Source: Muricea muricata (taxonomy: Eukaryota; Cnidaria; Anthozoa; Malacalcyonacea; Plexauridae). From it: a stretch of DNA of 64,000 bases. Below are positions 34,513 to 45,600 of the stretch, piece by piece. The position numbers and the translations under genes are program-made. The stretch is taken from the NCBI GenBank assembly GCA_963855995.1, contig OY979721.1, positions 1,550,001 through 1,614,000 on the forward strand, given 5' to 3'. The notes beneath the pieces were generated by a model. It saw only the letters and a list, made by a program, of their open reading frames with translations. It did not search any database and was not told the DNA's origin. Numbering within the stretch: position 1 is the first letter of the stretch; every line of letters begins with the position of its first letter.

Positions 34513-35125
34513 AGAAATAATACAGACAACAAACGATGGAGAGGATCTGTTCATTCAGAACCAATCTTCAGTCGTGTACGATCAAGACAACAAAAAACAA
34601 TGAAGAAATAGATAAATTCGTAGGGGATGTAGACTAAGGGGTAATATAGTTTAAGTAGATAAACGAGATCATGAATAAAGAACATTTGAAGAAACTAAAA
34701 CAATGGCGTAACTTTTCACCCAGGGTTAGTATTGCACGCGCAAAGTTTACAGTTCACGCTTTTGGAAGGACAGCCTTTACTGAGTTAGGTGCATATTGTT
34801 CTGTAAGTCGTAGTTACACGAAGGAGTTAAAGAATTCATAAGTCGTGTTGCCCTTACAGTTTCTTTCCGACTTCCTTACAACTTATAATTAATCTCAGTG
34901 TGTCTTAGTTACGAGGTAAAATTCATTAAAATTCAGTTTGCCAACTAACCAGATCATATCTTGGACAAATAATTAAACCAATGTAACGTAACAATAAATG
35001 CTTTGTAATAATGGATTATTCAACCATTATTCAACCTTAATTGCGCTATATTTCATCACGAATTTGTACTTGGAAATCCACTTCAGTATCTGATAAGATT
35101 ACACATATTGCAACCGATTTTCTTC

Positions 35126-35133
35126 TATATAAA
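35126..35133 (+). promoter_or_regulatory. TATA box of C3
   Basis: TATATAAA, 81 bp before the C3 start, in a ~100-bp block (TTGCAACCGATTTT to CTGAAGA) shared with C5. The likely start of transcription is near TTCAGCTAGGTTTAG about 30 bp downstream. Confidence 0.7.
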
Positions 35134-35213
35134 GGAGGTAGATTCAGCTAGGTTTAGATAGGAGTTGGATTTTCAATACTATTCATTGTTGTTAAACTTC
35201 CTGAAGACTGAAG

Positions 35214-36441
35214 ATGAACGCGGGTCAGTTTGCTGTGCTTTACACCTGCTTCTTCCTGTTGTCTTCTGCATACGGTTCCACGTTCGTAAGTATATATATT
35301 TAGTACAGTAAAAAAATTGCTGGCGCCCTGCTAAGAACTGCCAGATGAGCTGCTATGTGGTCAGAACGCTTGTCTTCTAAGCACGGAGACCCCTGGGTCG
35401 GTTGTACGAAAAAGTCACGGTTGCATGCAAAATGCCATCCTCTGGATAGTGATTTTCTTAAACTCTCAAAACAAGTTCAGTAACTTGTAAAACCCATATT
35501 ATGGTCCAGCCTTTTTCAGTCAAAGGTACTTTTTAAAATTACTCTGTGGCAGTTGAAAAAATACTATATCCGAGCTGCAGCTATCAGAACTTCCCCCCCT
35601 TTCTTCTATATTCTCAAAGTATTGCACAAAACACACTTCGTCGCACATCTAAATTGATCGTCATGCTTATCTAACAGGGAGCGTCTCCATTGAGGGGACG
35701 GGAGGGGAGGAAAGGGGAAGAGGCGGGGGGGGGGGGCGAGTTCCTGTGTTCCCTTTAAAATATTTGCTCTCCTCCATTTAAATTTAACCGTATTTCCTTG
35801 TACCTCTATATTTCATTTCCTCCTAACTCCCTAGGAGGCTCTTAACATAGAGTTGATGCCTCTCAAACCAATTTTATAAATGCTCTGGGGCCAGTTGTTC
35901 AAAAGCCGGTTAGCTTAACCCTGAGTTTACGTAAAATTAAAACGAGATTTGTCTTGAAATTTGTTTATAAATTTGGAAATATTTCTTCAGAAGTGTTGTC
36001 TAAATCAACGGTAGTTTAAAGTCCCGAAGTTTTCAAGTAAACAGATGTGTAGAAGTACAGAAACCAAAACATTGGGTTAAACTTTAACCCAGGGTTAGTG
36101 CTAACCCAGCTTTGAGCAACAAGCCCCTGGATGCATTTGGAGCGGCCGCATGTGTTGTTTTTACGGAGGCAATCAAGTCTCACCATAGGCATTGAACAAA
36201 ACATCACTACTTTGATTTTTAGGTTAATCCTAACTGCAAAGACGAGAACCAATTGTGTAGCACCGGCTGTGACGACTGCATATTTGGGCAACTCGTTTGC
36301 GACAAGAAACGAAACGTTTGTGTTAACATAGGAATTGGAGATCCGGGTAAACCCCATCCGGGTGAACCCGACCGAGTAAAACAATCTTTCCATGCGGGTA
36401 AACCACAGCTGACAAAGAAGGAGGACGTTCCGTCTGGTTAG
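35214..36441 (+). CDS. Secreted Cys-rich peptide C3
   Basis: Exons 35214-35285 (24 codons; MNAGQFAVLYTCFFLLSSAY, donor TTC/GTAAGT) and 36223-36441 (73 codons with TAG, acceptor TTTTTAG/GTT), phase 0. The precursor is 96 aa. The cysteines are spaced x6, x3, x2, x6, x6 (CSTGCDDC). The tail is Gly/Pro-rich with three GKP/GEP-like repeats and then a basic segment resembling the C5 tail (QSFHAGKPQLTKKED versus RRSFQGGKLHLTKDEE). A MITE lies in the intron (35887-36127), ending about 95 bp before exon 2. A perfect TATA box and AATAAA signal suggest an expressed gene. Confidence 0.85.
35887..36127. mobile_element. GGGGCCAGTTGTTCAAA MITE, ~240 bp
   Basis: Terminal inverted repeats GGGGCCAGTTGTTCAAAAGC and GCTTTGAGCAACAAGCCCC with GGTTAGCTTAACCCT next to them. 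Further full or partial copies lie at 45737-45977, about 44990-45720, 19690-19890 and 21590-21800. Confidence 0.75.
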
Positions 36442-36641
36442 CATCTAACTCGAGATGTGCATCTATGCACGCATGCATGTATGGGCGAGACTAAGTTCAA
36501 AATACAAAAGAATTCAAAAGAAATACAAGATATAGATGCTCTTGCAAGTAGTTGTGTGGAATGTTGTAGAATAGATAAAGAAATAAATGTTCATTTCATG
36601 ATCTTTGGTGTACTTTGTTGTTTTGTATGTACACTCGCTGA

Positions 36642-36880
36642 CAGGTGAAAATATTGCTTATGGTGTTACTCCAAGTCCACATCGGGCGTGCTGAAAAACA
36701 TGCCTGGCCATGACAGGAATCGAACCGAAACGATTAGTTATAGGTTCGAGTATGTGATATTTCGAGCTTAATTCGAACAAATCATGATTACACTGAAGAT
36801 TACATTGATATCGAAAGAACCAGATTCAATTTCGAAATATCATATGCTCGAACCAACTTGACCGCGCAACTCAGTTGCGC
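36642..36880. repeat. tRNA-derived SINE-like copy
   Basis: Shares GTGGTGTTACTC, a B-box-like GGAATCGAACC (minus), GATATTTCGA and TTGACCGCGCA with the copy at 60715-60935; parts are inverted. Confidence 0.5.
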
Positions 36881-37019
36881 AACGCTATATTTAAATACGA
36901 TTTTGTTTTAGGCAGCCACTTTATATTGTTTAGACAATGTCTTTTTGTCAATCCAGTGGCAAAAAGACAATGTATAAACACTATAAAGTCAATTCAGTCA
37001 CATGCTTTCGCCATAGAAA

Positions 37020-37161
37020 AGTAGGGTATATTTGTGAACAAAATCATCAACCGTGCAGCACAGGGTGTAAACATTGTAAATACTTTAATCAAACGACAAA
37101 CAAAGAATGTGTGTTTGACAAGACGGAGCCGGTCCAGCTAGGTAACTTGAGATTAACTTAA
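37020..37161 (+). pseudogene. Partial group C copy C4
   Basis: A cysteine exon relic. The frame has C-x6-C-x3-C-x2-C (CSTGCKHC) and a final Cys, but the fifth Cys is replaced and loop 4-5 altered, and it ends at TAA 37159-37161. No signal exon or good acceptor in the right phase was found upstream. The sequence after it (GAGCCGGTCCAG) matches the other group C copies. Confidence 0.6.
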
Positions 37162-37609
37162 AAAACGATCTTCCGAAGCAGGAAAACTATACATTATTCA
37201 GCAACCAGTTGATCTGAAAACACGGAAAAGTACTGGCACTAGTTGTCAAATAGAAATCCATTTTTCGATCCAAATTATCAAATTTCTCATGAAATAAACG
37301 AAACATAATTTACTTTGTTTGTAAATTTCTGGTGGACTTGTAATTTTCATTTTTAAAGACAGTTACTAAGTTTCAACAAGTTTCATAAAGGAAAACAAAA
37401 GATATAAGTGATTAACAACATCAAAATGCATTTCTATTTGGTAGCTAGTCCCCGCATTTACTCACGGTCAGATCAGCTAGAAAGGATAACGCCTTTCTGC
37501 CTAAAATGTCATGAGCATTAGAAGAACTTAGTGACGCTGTGTAGGAATGATGTAGAATTGATGAAGAAATATAAGCTCAGTTCCTTGTACGCTTGCATGG
37601 TAAATATCA

Positions 37610-37698
37610 AATTAAAACATAATTTTGTGGAAACACCACGTAAATTTATTATGGCATAATAAATTTACGTTGTGTTTCCACAAAATTATATTTTAATT
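37610..37698. mobile_element. Short palindromic element, second copy
   Basis: Near-perfect ~40-bp arms with the same core (AATTTTGTGGAAACACCACG) as at 32160-32251. Confidence 0.75.
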
Positions 37699-38429
37699 AA
37701 ATATATAATTTTATTGCATCTGGTATCATCACTGCGGTCCACTGATCTGATAGTATACACTGCATGGATGTAGCTTATACAGGAAAGTCATAGGCTCTTT
37801 CAATACCTGAGACGATAAAGTGAAAGTGGGCGTTTCGAGTGGAGGCCCTTTACGTATTAAGAGAACCAATACGTTTCGAGTACTATTAACTGCACTACCT
37901 ACACTAGCAACGTTAGTTCAAGATGTTATGTGAGAAAAAACCCTAGGCACCATGAAATTCGAAGTAATTTAGCTCAAAACTCAGAAAAACTGAATCAAGC
38001 AGGGAGATAGCGCTAAGCCAGTTCTCATGCATAGTCTGTACCGTTTGTTCCTAATTTTCCTTACTTATCAATCTTGCCGTTGTACTTTATGGCATAGCTA
38101 CACGAGGTAGTCAAAGAATTCATTAGCCTTATCGGTCTTACGGTTTCTTTTAGAATTTCGTACCACTTATTTTAATCGCAGTGTCTCTTAGCGACGTGGT
38201 AAAATTCATCAAATTCAATTTGCAAACTAATCCGATTAGCTTCCATCTATCCCTGACAAATGGTGTAATCAATGTTAGATAACAATGAATGTTTAATAAT
38301 CCTAGATTATAATCGATGTTGTCTACAGGGGCAAATCAACCTTAATTGCATTCTATTTCATCACAAATTTGTATTAGGCAATCCACTTCAGTATCTAATA
38401 GGATTACACATATTGCAACCGATTTTTTC

Positions 38430-38437
38430 TATATAAA
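38430..38437 (+). promoter_or_regulatory. TATA box of C5
   Basis: TATATAAA in the same position and context as at C3. The matching site upstream of C7 (about 40480-40490) is damaged. Confidence 0.7.
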
Positions 38438-38519
38438 GGAGCTAGATTCAGCTAGGTTTAGAGAGGAGTTGGACTTTCGATACTATATTCATTGTTGTCA
38501 AACTTCCTGAAGATTGAAG

Positions 38520-39483
38520 ATGAACGCGGTCCAGTTTGCTGTGTTTTACACCTGCTTCTTGCTGCTGTGGTCTGCAAACGCTCTCGAAATGGTAAGTTCA
38601 TCAAGTAAATTAAAAGATTTGTGCACGTAAAGAGCTAGCATGTAAGCTGTCCCTTGGTGCTTGTCTTCCAACATGGAGAACATGGGTCGATTACACGAAA
38701 TGTGAATAGCGCAACCTACCGGATAGTAACTTTCTCAAACATGTTTAGTAACTGGTAAAATCCGTATTAAAGTTCAGCATCATCGAGTTGAAGTTAGGGA
38801 CCGATCATTATTTATGGCAGGAAAATGCTTGGGTAAACAATATTTAGGGTGAGTAAAAGTTTCGGTAAATGAAAAATAAAACACCACAAGGGTTTTGTAA
38901 ATAAAAATTTATTGTCATCTGTTGAGAATTTAAAGCGACGCCTGCAGTGAATACAACAAACAAATAAACCAGAGTCGCTATCATTGTCTGATTTGTCAGG
39001 TACACCTGCTGCAACTTTACCACGCCGTCCATTTTCTCCTTTACATGCGACAATTATGAAATATTCGGTCTGGGGTGGGTATACATTTTTCTATGGGTAT
39101 TAGAGGTTCGGTAAGCAAAAATTTTAACATTAAAACATTCTCTTCGATGCCAACCCCTCTCCCCCCTCCCATACGGATTAAAACAAGACGAGAATGAGTT
39201 TGTCATAGTTCGTCATCATCATCCGTATAAGGTATTGAGACGATCATTGAAATATTCATATTTTGATTTTTAGCCTACTTGTAAGCACTTTAAACAATCG
39301 TGCAAAACAGGCTGTAGGGACTGTGAAGACGGCCAACTCGTGTGCGACAAGAGGAAACAAGAATGTGTTAAAGTAGATGATGCGGGTCCAGCTGGACAAT
39401 CAGACGGGAATTCTGAAAGTAGACGATCTTTCCAAGGAGGAAAACTGCATTTGACAAAGGATGAAGAAGTTATGTCTGCTTAA
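38520..39483 (+). CDS. Secreted Cys-rich peptide C5
   Basis: Exons 38520-38591 (24 codons; MNAVQFAVFYTCFLLLWSAN, donor ATG/GTAAGT) and 39274-39483 (70 codons with TAA, acceptor TTTTTAG/CCT), phase 0. The precursor is 93 aa. The spacing is x5, x3, x2, x6, x6 (CKTGCRDC), with a Gly/Ser/Asp linker and a basic-then-acidic tail. The signal exon and 5' leader are almost the same as C3, showing recent duplication, whereas the mature part has diverged. A conserved AATAAA with GTTCATTTC lies near 39592. Confidence 0.86.
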
Positions 39484-39929
39484 AAATAAACTGGAGGTTT
39501 GCTTGCGTGCATGGGCAAAATAACATTGATTCAAAAGAAACAAAAGACATAGATATACCTGTAGTTGTGTGGAAAGATGTAGAGTAGAAAAAGGAATAAA
39601 CGTTCATTTCTTGATTTGTATTGTGCCTTGCTGTTATTTGCTCGGGTGACAATGATGTTTGTGGTGTTAATCTAAGTTTATGTCCACACGATTAGGTCGG
39701 TTCGAGTACGAGATACATCGAAGTCTAACTCCAAACAATCATGATTACAGGTGTCTAAGACTACATTGATATCGAATCGAAGGAACAAGATATAGGCATT
39801 GAAGAAAATCTCGCGCGTGATACTTCGAAACTGACCCTAACTCCAAAAAATCGTGATTACACTTACGATTACATTGATATCGAATGAAAGCAACAAGATA
39901 TAGGCGTTGAACAAACTCTTATCTTTTTT

Positions 39930-40040
39930 GTGAAGACTATCAGAAACCGAGCAGGGCAGGGTGTAAAATTGTAAATATTTTTTTCTCATCTGCAACTATG
40001 TTCGACAATACAGAGCCGGTCCAGCGGAGTTACTTGAAAT
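39930..40040 (+). pseudogene. Decayed cysteine exon C6
   Basis: Aligns with the C7 exon 2 (TTTTGTGAAGAC... to GAGCCGGTCCAG), but several cysteine codons are changed and the third and fourth lost. There is no signal exon next to it. Confidence 0.55.
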
Positions 40041-40548
40041 AGAATTTAAAAAACGATCTTTCCAAGCAGGAAAATTGCATTCGGCAAGGAATGTTTGAGG
40101 AGATTCTGTGAGGTTAAGATCAAACTCAATGTACGTATGCACGGGGGGACGTAGCAAATAAAATTGCCATAAGCATTAGAAGTAGCTGTGCACGACGCTT
40201 GCGGTCCACTGATCTGATATAGTAAACCGGATATAGCTTCTATGTAAGGTGTATGAAAAAAGTATACGAAAGATATAAGTTCTTTCACTATCTGAAACGA
40301 TAAAGCGAAAATGGGCCTTTCAAGCAAAGGCCCTTCATGCACTGAAAGATGTAATCAATATTTTGTGATGGTCGATTAACAAGATGTTGCCAAAATGAAC
40401 CTTTCATATTTCATTACGAATTTGTTTTAGGCAATCCACTTCAGTTTTTAAAAAGAATATGGATATTCCAACCGACTTTTTTACATATATGTCAAAAGGA
40501 GCTACATTTTCGACATGCTCTTTCCGTTTTTGTTCCTGAAGACTGAAG

Positions 40549-41453
40549 ATGAACGCGGTACGGTTTTGCGAACGGTTACCGATTGGTAAGTATATTTGGT
40601 AATGTAAAAACTTTGTATGGAAATTGTACGTCAATTGTGAAGGTGTAGCCCTACCGGATCAGGTCCCAGGCTTTCTAAGGGCGTCAAGAGATAGGTGTGC
40701 GCTTTTAGTACGCGATATGTTGTCACTATACAGTATGTCTTCGAAGCTGGGAGCAGAGGATAGGTAAATACAAGCAGAAAGTCATATTTAGCGTCAATTC
40801 AGAGTCCTTACTTAGTATAAGGGATCCAAAGAGAAACAGTCCCCCCTCCCCTCAATTGTAGTAGGAATGTGTGAGTGGGCAAAGGACGCTGGGTAAATAA
40901 GAAAACGAGGATGAAAGGGATAGAATGCGTAGATATATTTTATGGTTTTGTGTAAGCATTTTAATCACTAAATAAAGTGTATAGTGTGCAGTAATCAGCC
41001 CCATTACAGAAAGATTCTAAATGGTGCCATGTGAGAAGAAAGCGTCAAGATTCAAACGAAAGTCTGAACATCAATCATTTATCATTTTTTGCTTCGAATC
41101 CACACGCTGCTCCACCCTCAATTATTTCCGAAACAACAGCGAACATCGACGACCAGAGCTTACGCCAAATACACTGAAGACGACCATCTGTGTTCAATGA
41201 CTCCGTACTTGAAAGTGAAGATTCAAGCTTTTTTCAAGGTCCACTCGTGGCCTTAATATAATTAAGGAGAAAAGAGGTTGCCTGTTAAAAGGCTTTCGCT
41301 ATGGCAAGCTGGGATATGGAGATGTATAGGCATGATTGAATAAAATATCCGCACTTTGATTTTTAGCATTTTTGTGAAGACCATCAACAACTGTGCAACG
41401 CAGGGTGTAATCGTTGTTGGTACTTTCGTCTCATCTGCGAGAAAGGAAGATAA
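40549..41453 (+). pseudogene. Truncated group C copy C7
   Basis: Exon 1 starts MNAVRF like C5 but has lost most of the signal peptide and reaches a donor (GTAAGT) after only 37 nt, in the wrong phase. Exon 2 (41367-41453, acceptor TTTTTAG) keeps five cysteines spaced x6, x3, x2, x6 and stops before the sixth. The TATA box is degraded. It is probably inactive, though exon 2 is surprisingly intact. Confidence 0.6.
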
Positions 41454-41535
41454 TGCGGACAATACCGAGCCGGTCCATTGGGGTAGTCAACATAACAAGT
41501 CATGAAAGTCATGAATATTAAACGTGTAGCTGTGT

Positions 41536-41739
41536 CACAGCATAGGAAATAGACAGTAGAGCCTCTCAATTGAAGTTTGTGTGCCCACGCATATCGCATT
41601 ACGCATCTCATTACCATTATGCCAGCATTTTCTGGCCAATAAGAACGCTGAACTGGCTGGTGGCAGCCAGTAAACTGCATGATGATAGGGCGCTATGTTG
41701 CACCGCTGAGCGGCCCTACTGTCCACTCCCTATACTGTG
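41536..41739. mobile_element. MITE, ~204 bp, with GCTGTGT target repeat
   Basis: Inverted ends CACAGCATAGGAAATAGACA and the mirror of CTACTGTCCACTCCCTATACTGTG. It is flanked by GCTGTGT (41529-41535 and 41740-41746). It has the same interior (ATTGGCCAGAAAATGC, CACACAAACTTCAA) as the elements near the A genes and as the host of the Copia insertion at 50.5 kb. Confidence 0.75.
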
Positions 41740-41746
41740 GCTGTGT

Positions 41747-42646
41747 AGCAATGATGCAGAATTGATGAAAAATTATATGCTCAGATCATTATTGCCACTT
41801 GTATCATGCTTGCGGTCTACTGATCTGATAGTATACTGTATGGATGTAGTTTCTATGAAGTTGTATGGAAAAAGTACACGAAAGGTATAGGTTCTTTCAG
41901 CACCTTAAACGATAAAGAAAAAATGGACGTTTCAAGCGAATGCCCTTCATGTAGTGAAAGAACCTGTACCTTTTGTTCTACTATTAAGTGCACTAACTAC
42001 ACCGACAACGTTTGTTCGAGATATTTCGCATGGAAAAAAATAAACCCTTTAAAATCCAGGCAGTATTTCAAGCCGGTGTCTCCGTACAGTTCAATAATCC
42101 GTGTGTGCTCTGCGTTTATTTTAATGAAAACCAAAATAGCGTAAGAGCTATACGACTGTACATCTATTTATCATTACATCTTATCTAAAATATTTACTCT
42201 TTTCCAGAAACCCCCCAAAACGTTTCGTAATAGCGACGGCAACTATGGCAACTATAACGCAAACTCAATGTATTTCTCCTACACGACAGTTTACATTTTG
42301 CTGCTTTTGTGCAACTTTTTGAGCCTCAGTTGCCATATGCAACGTGATTTTTCCTTCGTCATCTTGTCTCGAGGCCAGGTCAAACGAGAACGACAGCAGA
42401 TGAAAGGTTGCAACTATCCACGATTACGGAAAAGATGATGACAAACTCAACTTCAACCACTTTCATTCTCGTTTGACCTTTTCCCAAATACAGCCGCTAT
42501 CATGGAACCTCGATACGACGAAAGTCACCATGAACCGAGCACGGACTTTGCGAAGCACTTGAACAGAATGCGTCTTGCACGTAATAGAGACGCGTTCTTA
42601 ACGCGCACGGTATACGACTTCCAGTATAGCACGTGTTTTACTCATG
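41747..42646. other. Intergenic, end of the peptide array
   Basis: 41747-42010 repeats the 3' flank of the group C units (compare 37560-37930 and 40190-40360). The rest has no supported gene; it holds the 3' end of germ cell-less. Confidence 0.5.
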
Positions 42647-45600
42647 CTACTCATTAACGTTTTCATCGCAGTTTCCTAGCAACGCGATGTGTGCGCTGAC
42701 GTGTAAAGGGTATTCAATCTCCTCGTTAATATGTAAGGCACAGAGTTCCTCGTCTGGCCCCAAGCTAGTGTGGAGTAGGCCAGAAGTTTTATAGTATTTC
42801 TCACGTCCTTCATTGTCAAAGATCGCCACTTGGACCTTGCACATAATGTCTCTTCTCAGCTGCATACAGATGGCCGTGGAACACGGTTGCGTGTACATGT
42901 TTCGTTTGAAAGTTAGAAATTTTTTACGGCTGTTGTATGTGACGATAATGTCGACTCCGTACGTGAACCCCGTCCAGCGCCAGCAGTACTACACACAAAG
43001 AGAGACGAATATTTTAGCGAATTTTTCATACAAACGCTTTCTAGCTTGAAGTGCTTATGCGAAAGGCGAGGAGAATAAGAGAGGAATTCAAGGCCGTTTC
43101 AAGGATTTTCAGGCCATTTCAAGGACTAAAAAGAGTTCTCAAGTAATGCTCCAATTGAAGAAAGGAATATGAAAATTTTATTTTGAATGTCAAAAATATT
43201 TCCAGAAATCAAAGCAAGACGCATTCAAAGTATTTTGAGGTTTCAAATTCACGGACTTTCAAAGGTGTTCAAGTTTTCTAAGAACCCCGACTTTGAACTG
43301 TAGCTACTGTAACACAAGCTCTTTTGAGCTTCAACGCTTTCTTAAAGGAGCAGTGTCATATTTCACGCATATGCTTCTGCGCATAATAAACTTGAAAGCG
43401 TTGGGCCAACGTTTTCAAGTTCGGAATCCAAGATGGCGTCCTCAAAGGAGGGCGAGCATGGTCTGAAATTCGATATTTCCGGATGATTAAAAAGCAACAG
43501 AATGACAAACTTCGAAGGAAATTATACGAAAATCAACGCTAAAGAATTTATTCGGTGTGCAATCTATTTAAAGCATGGAAAATGCAAAAATCGAGGCGGG
43601 ATGTAACCGTTGGATTTGCAGCGATTTCACTGCACATCTGTTGCTCTTGCATACAGAAGAAGGTAAAAATAATGCAATTTATGTGCTTTCATCAAGCTGA
43701 ATCTACAAGAAATTCGTAAAATAGCAAGAAAATAAAGAAATAAAATTTGCGTGAAATGTGACACTGCTCCTTTAATGTGAATTTCGGGTTAAAAACATCT
43801 ATTGGTTCATAGCCTTTTCTTCGATTACATTTAATACCAAAAGATTGGCACACAAAAATCATATCTCTAAAAAGATTTGTAACCGCCATATTTGTGAGAA
43901 AAGACCGCCGCTTTGAGACTTATAGCTCGCCACTGTGTTCCCGCAATATCTCTTATTTATTAACTACAGCACGAGCACGAAGATTTACACTTGAAGGCGA
44001 GCAAAGTACTGCAATTTTAAGTGCTCATTTGATATGAGGTACCCAGTGCAGTTTATATATGTCGATGCCAGCACAGTACCGCTAAAGCATCAAGTCTGTT
44101 AAAAAATCAGGCTTGTTGCAACTTGACATTTGCAGGCTTGATACAACTTGTAGAAACAACTTGCAGCAAGCAAGGTAAACAGGTTTTATTTGACAGTCAA
44201 CTTGCAAAGTAATATCAGCTTGTTATAACAAGTCTCTAGCTGATCTGATCGTCAGTAAAAGGCCTGGAACTAACTACCAATAGAAATCCAGTTTGCTGTT
44301 GTTTATCACTTATATGTTTTGTTTTCCTTTGTGAAACTTGTTGAAACTTAGTAACTGTCTTTAACAAAGAAAATTGTAAGCCTACCAGAAATTTACAGAC
44401 AAAGTAAATTATATTTCATGAGAAATTTGATAATTTGGGTCGAAAACGGATTTCTATTTGACAACTAGTGCCAGTACTTTTCCGTGTTTTCAGATCGATT
44501 GGCTGTTAGAAGATGTCAACAGATTTGTTGACACTTGCGCGTTGTTAGCTGTGTTTAAAGGCAAACGAGGCACATGAATTTAAATGAAACCAAAACGGAC
44601 ATCAAAACATGAAGTACTCGACACTACCTGCATATCGCCTTCTAGGATCCTACCACAACGAAACGCCAGTGAATTGAATCTTTCTTCTGGCATCAGCTCG
44701 TCAGGACCGACGTCAATTCCTTGGTAAGCCAGCAACATTCGCTCCCATTGTTGCTTATACAAATCGGACAACCAATCTAAATCACACCAGCGAGAATGGC
44801 ATGTCAAAGAGGCATTCGTGAGTGCGCAGGCCTACACTCTTGACTGTGAGCGAGGGGGAAGGGGGCGGGAAGGGGAGGGGGAGGGAAGGGAAGGGAAGGG
44901 GAGGGGGGGGGGGGAAAGGGAGGGGGAGGGAAGGGGGTGGGAAGGGGGAGGGGAGGGAAAGGGGAGCGGAGAGGGAGGGAGGATGTACAAAAGCCAACAA
45001 CTTCCTTAACCCTGAGTTAACGCAAAATAAAAGAATTTCCCAGCCAACATTTTTAGAAACTTGTAAATATTTCTTCAGAAACCTTGTCTGGATCAATAGA
45101 AGCTTTGATCTCCGAAGTTTTGAAAGAAATAGAGGTGTAGCAATACAACAGTAAGATCAACCTACGCCCACGGTTATAGCAACTCATCTTTGAATAACTT
45201 TCGAAAAATTTTGAAAGAAACGGATGTGTTGAAGAATAGAAACTCAAACAGCGGGTTAAGTTTTTCACAAACCGGTTAGCTTAACCCTGGGTTAACCCAA
45301 GATTAAAAGGAAACTTGAAAATTTTCTTCAAAAATCTTGTCTCAATCAATAGTAGTTTTGGCCTCTGAAGTTTTGAAATAAACAGGTGTGTAGAAATACA
45401 GAAACTACAACAGTGACTTAAACTTGAAAAAAAGGACGTGTTGAAATACAGAAACCAAAAAAATGGGCCAGTTAAACTTTAACCCAGCGTTGGTGCTAAC
45501 TCAGCATTAAATTATCTCGTCCTAAAGGCTGAAGCCAGTTGTTTCAAAAGAACTCAAAAGAATCTTGGAAGAAACTCAAAAGAATCTTGGAAATATTTCT

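Noticed and set aside
41923-42144. Plus-strand frame with several cysteines (SECPSCSERTCTFC...)
   Set aside because: It is part of the repeated 3' flank of the group C units; the equivalents at 37.9 and 40.3 kb are not open and there is no signal peptide or acceptor.
44782-45154. Gly/Arg/Glu-rich and Pro/Ser-rich frames
   Set aside because: Low-complexity shadows of the G-rich tract in a germ cell-less intron.
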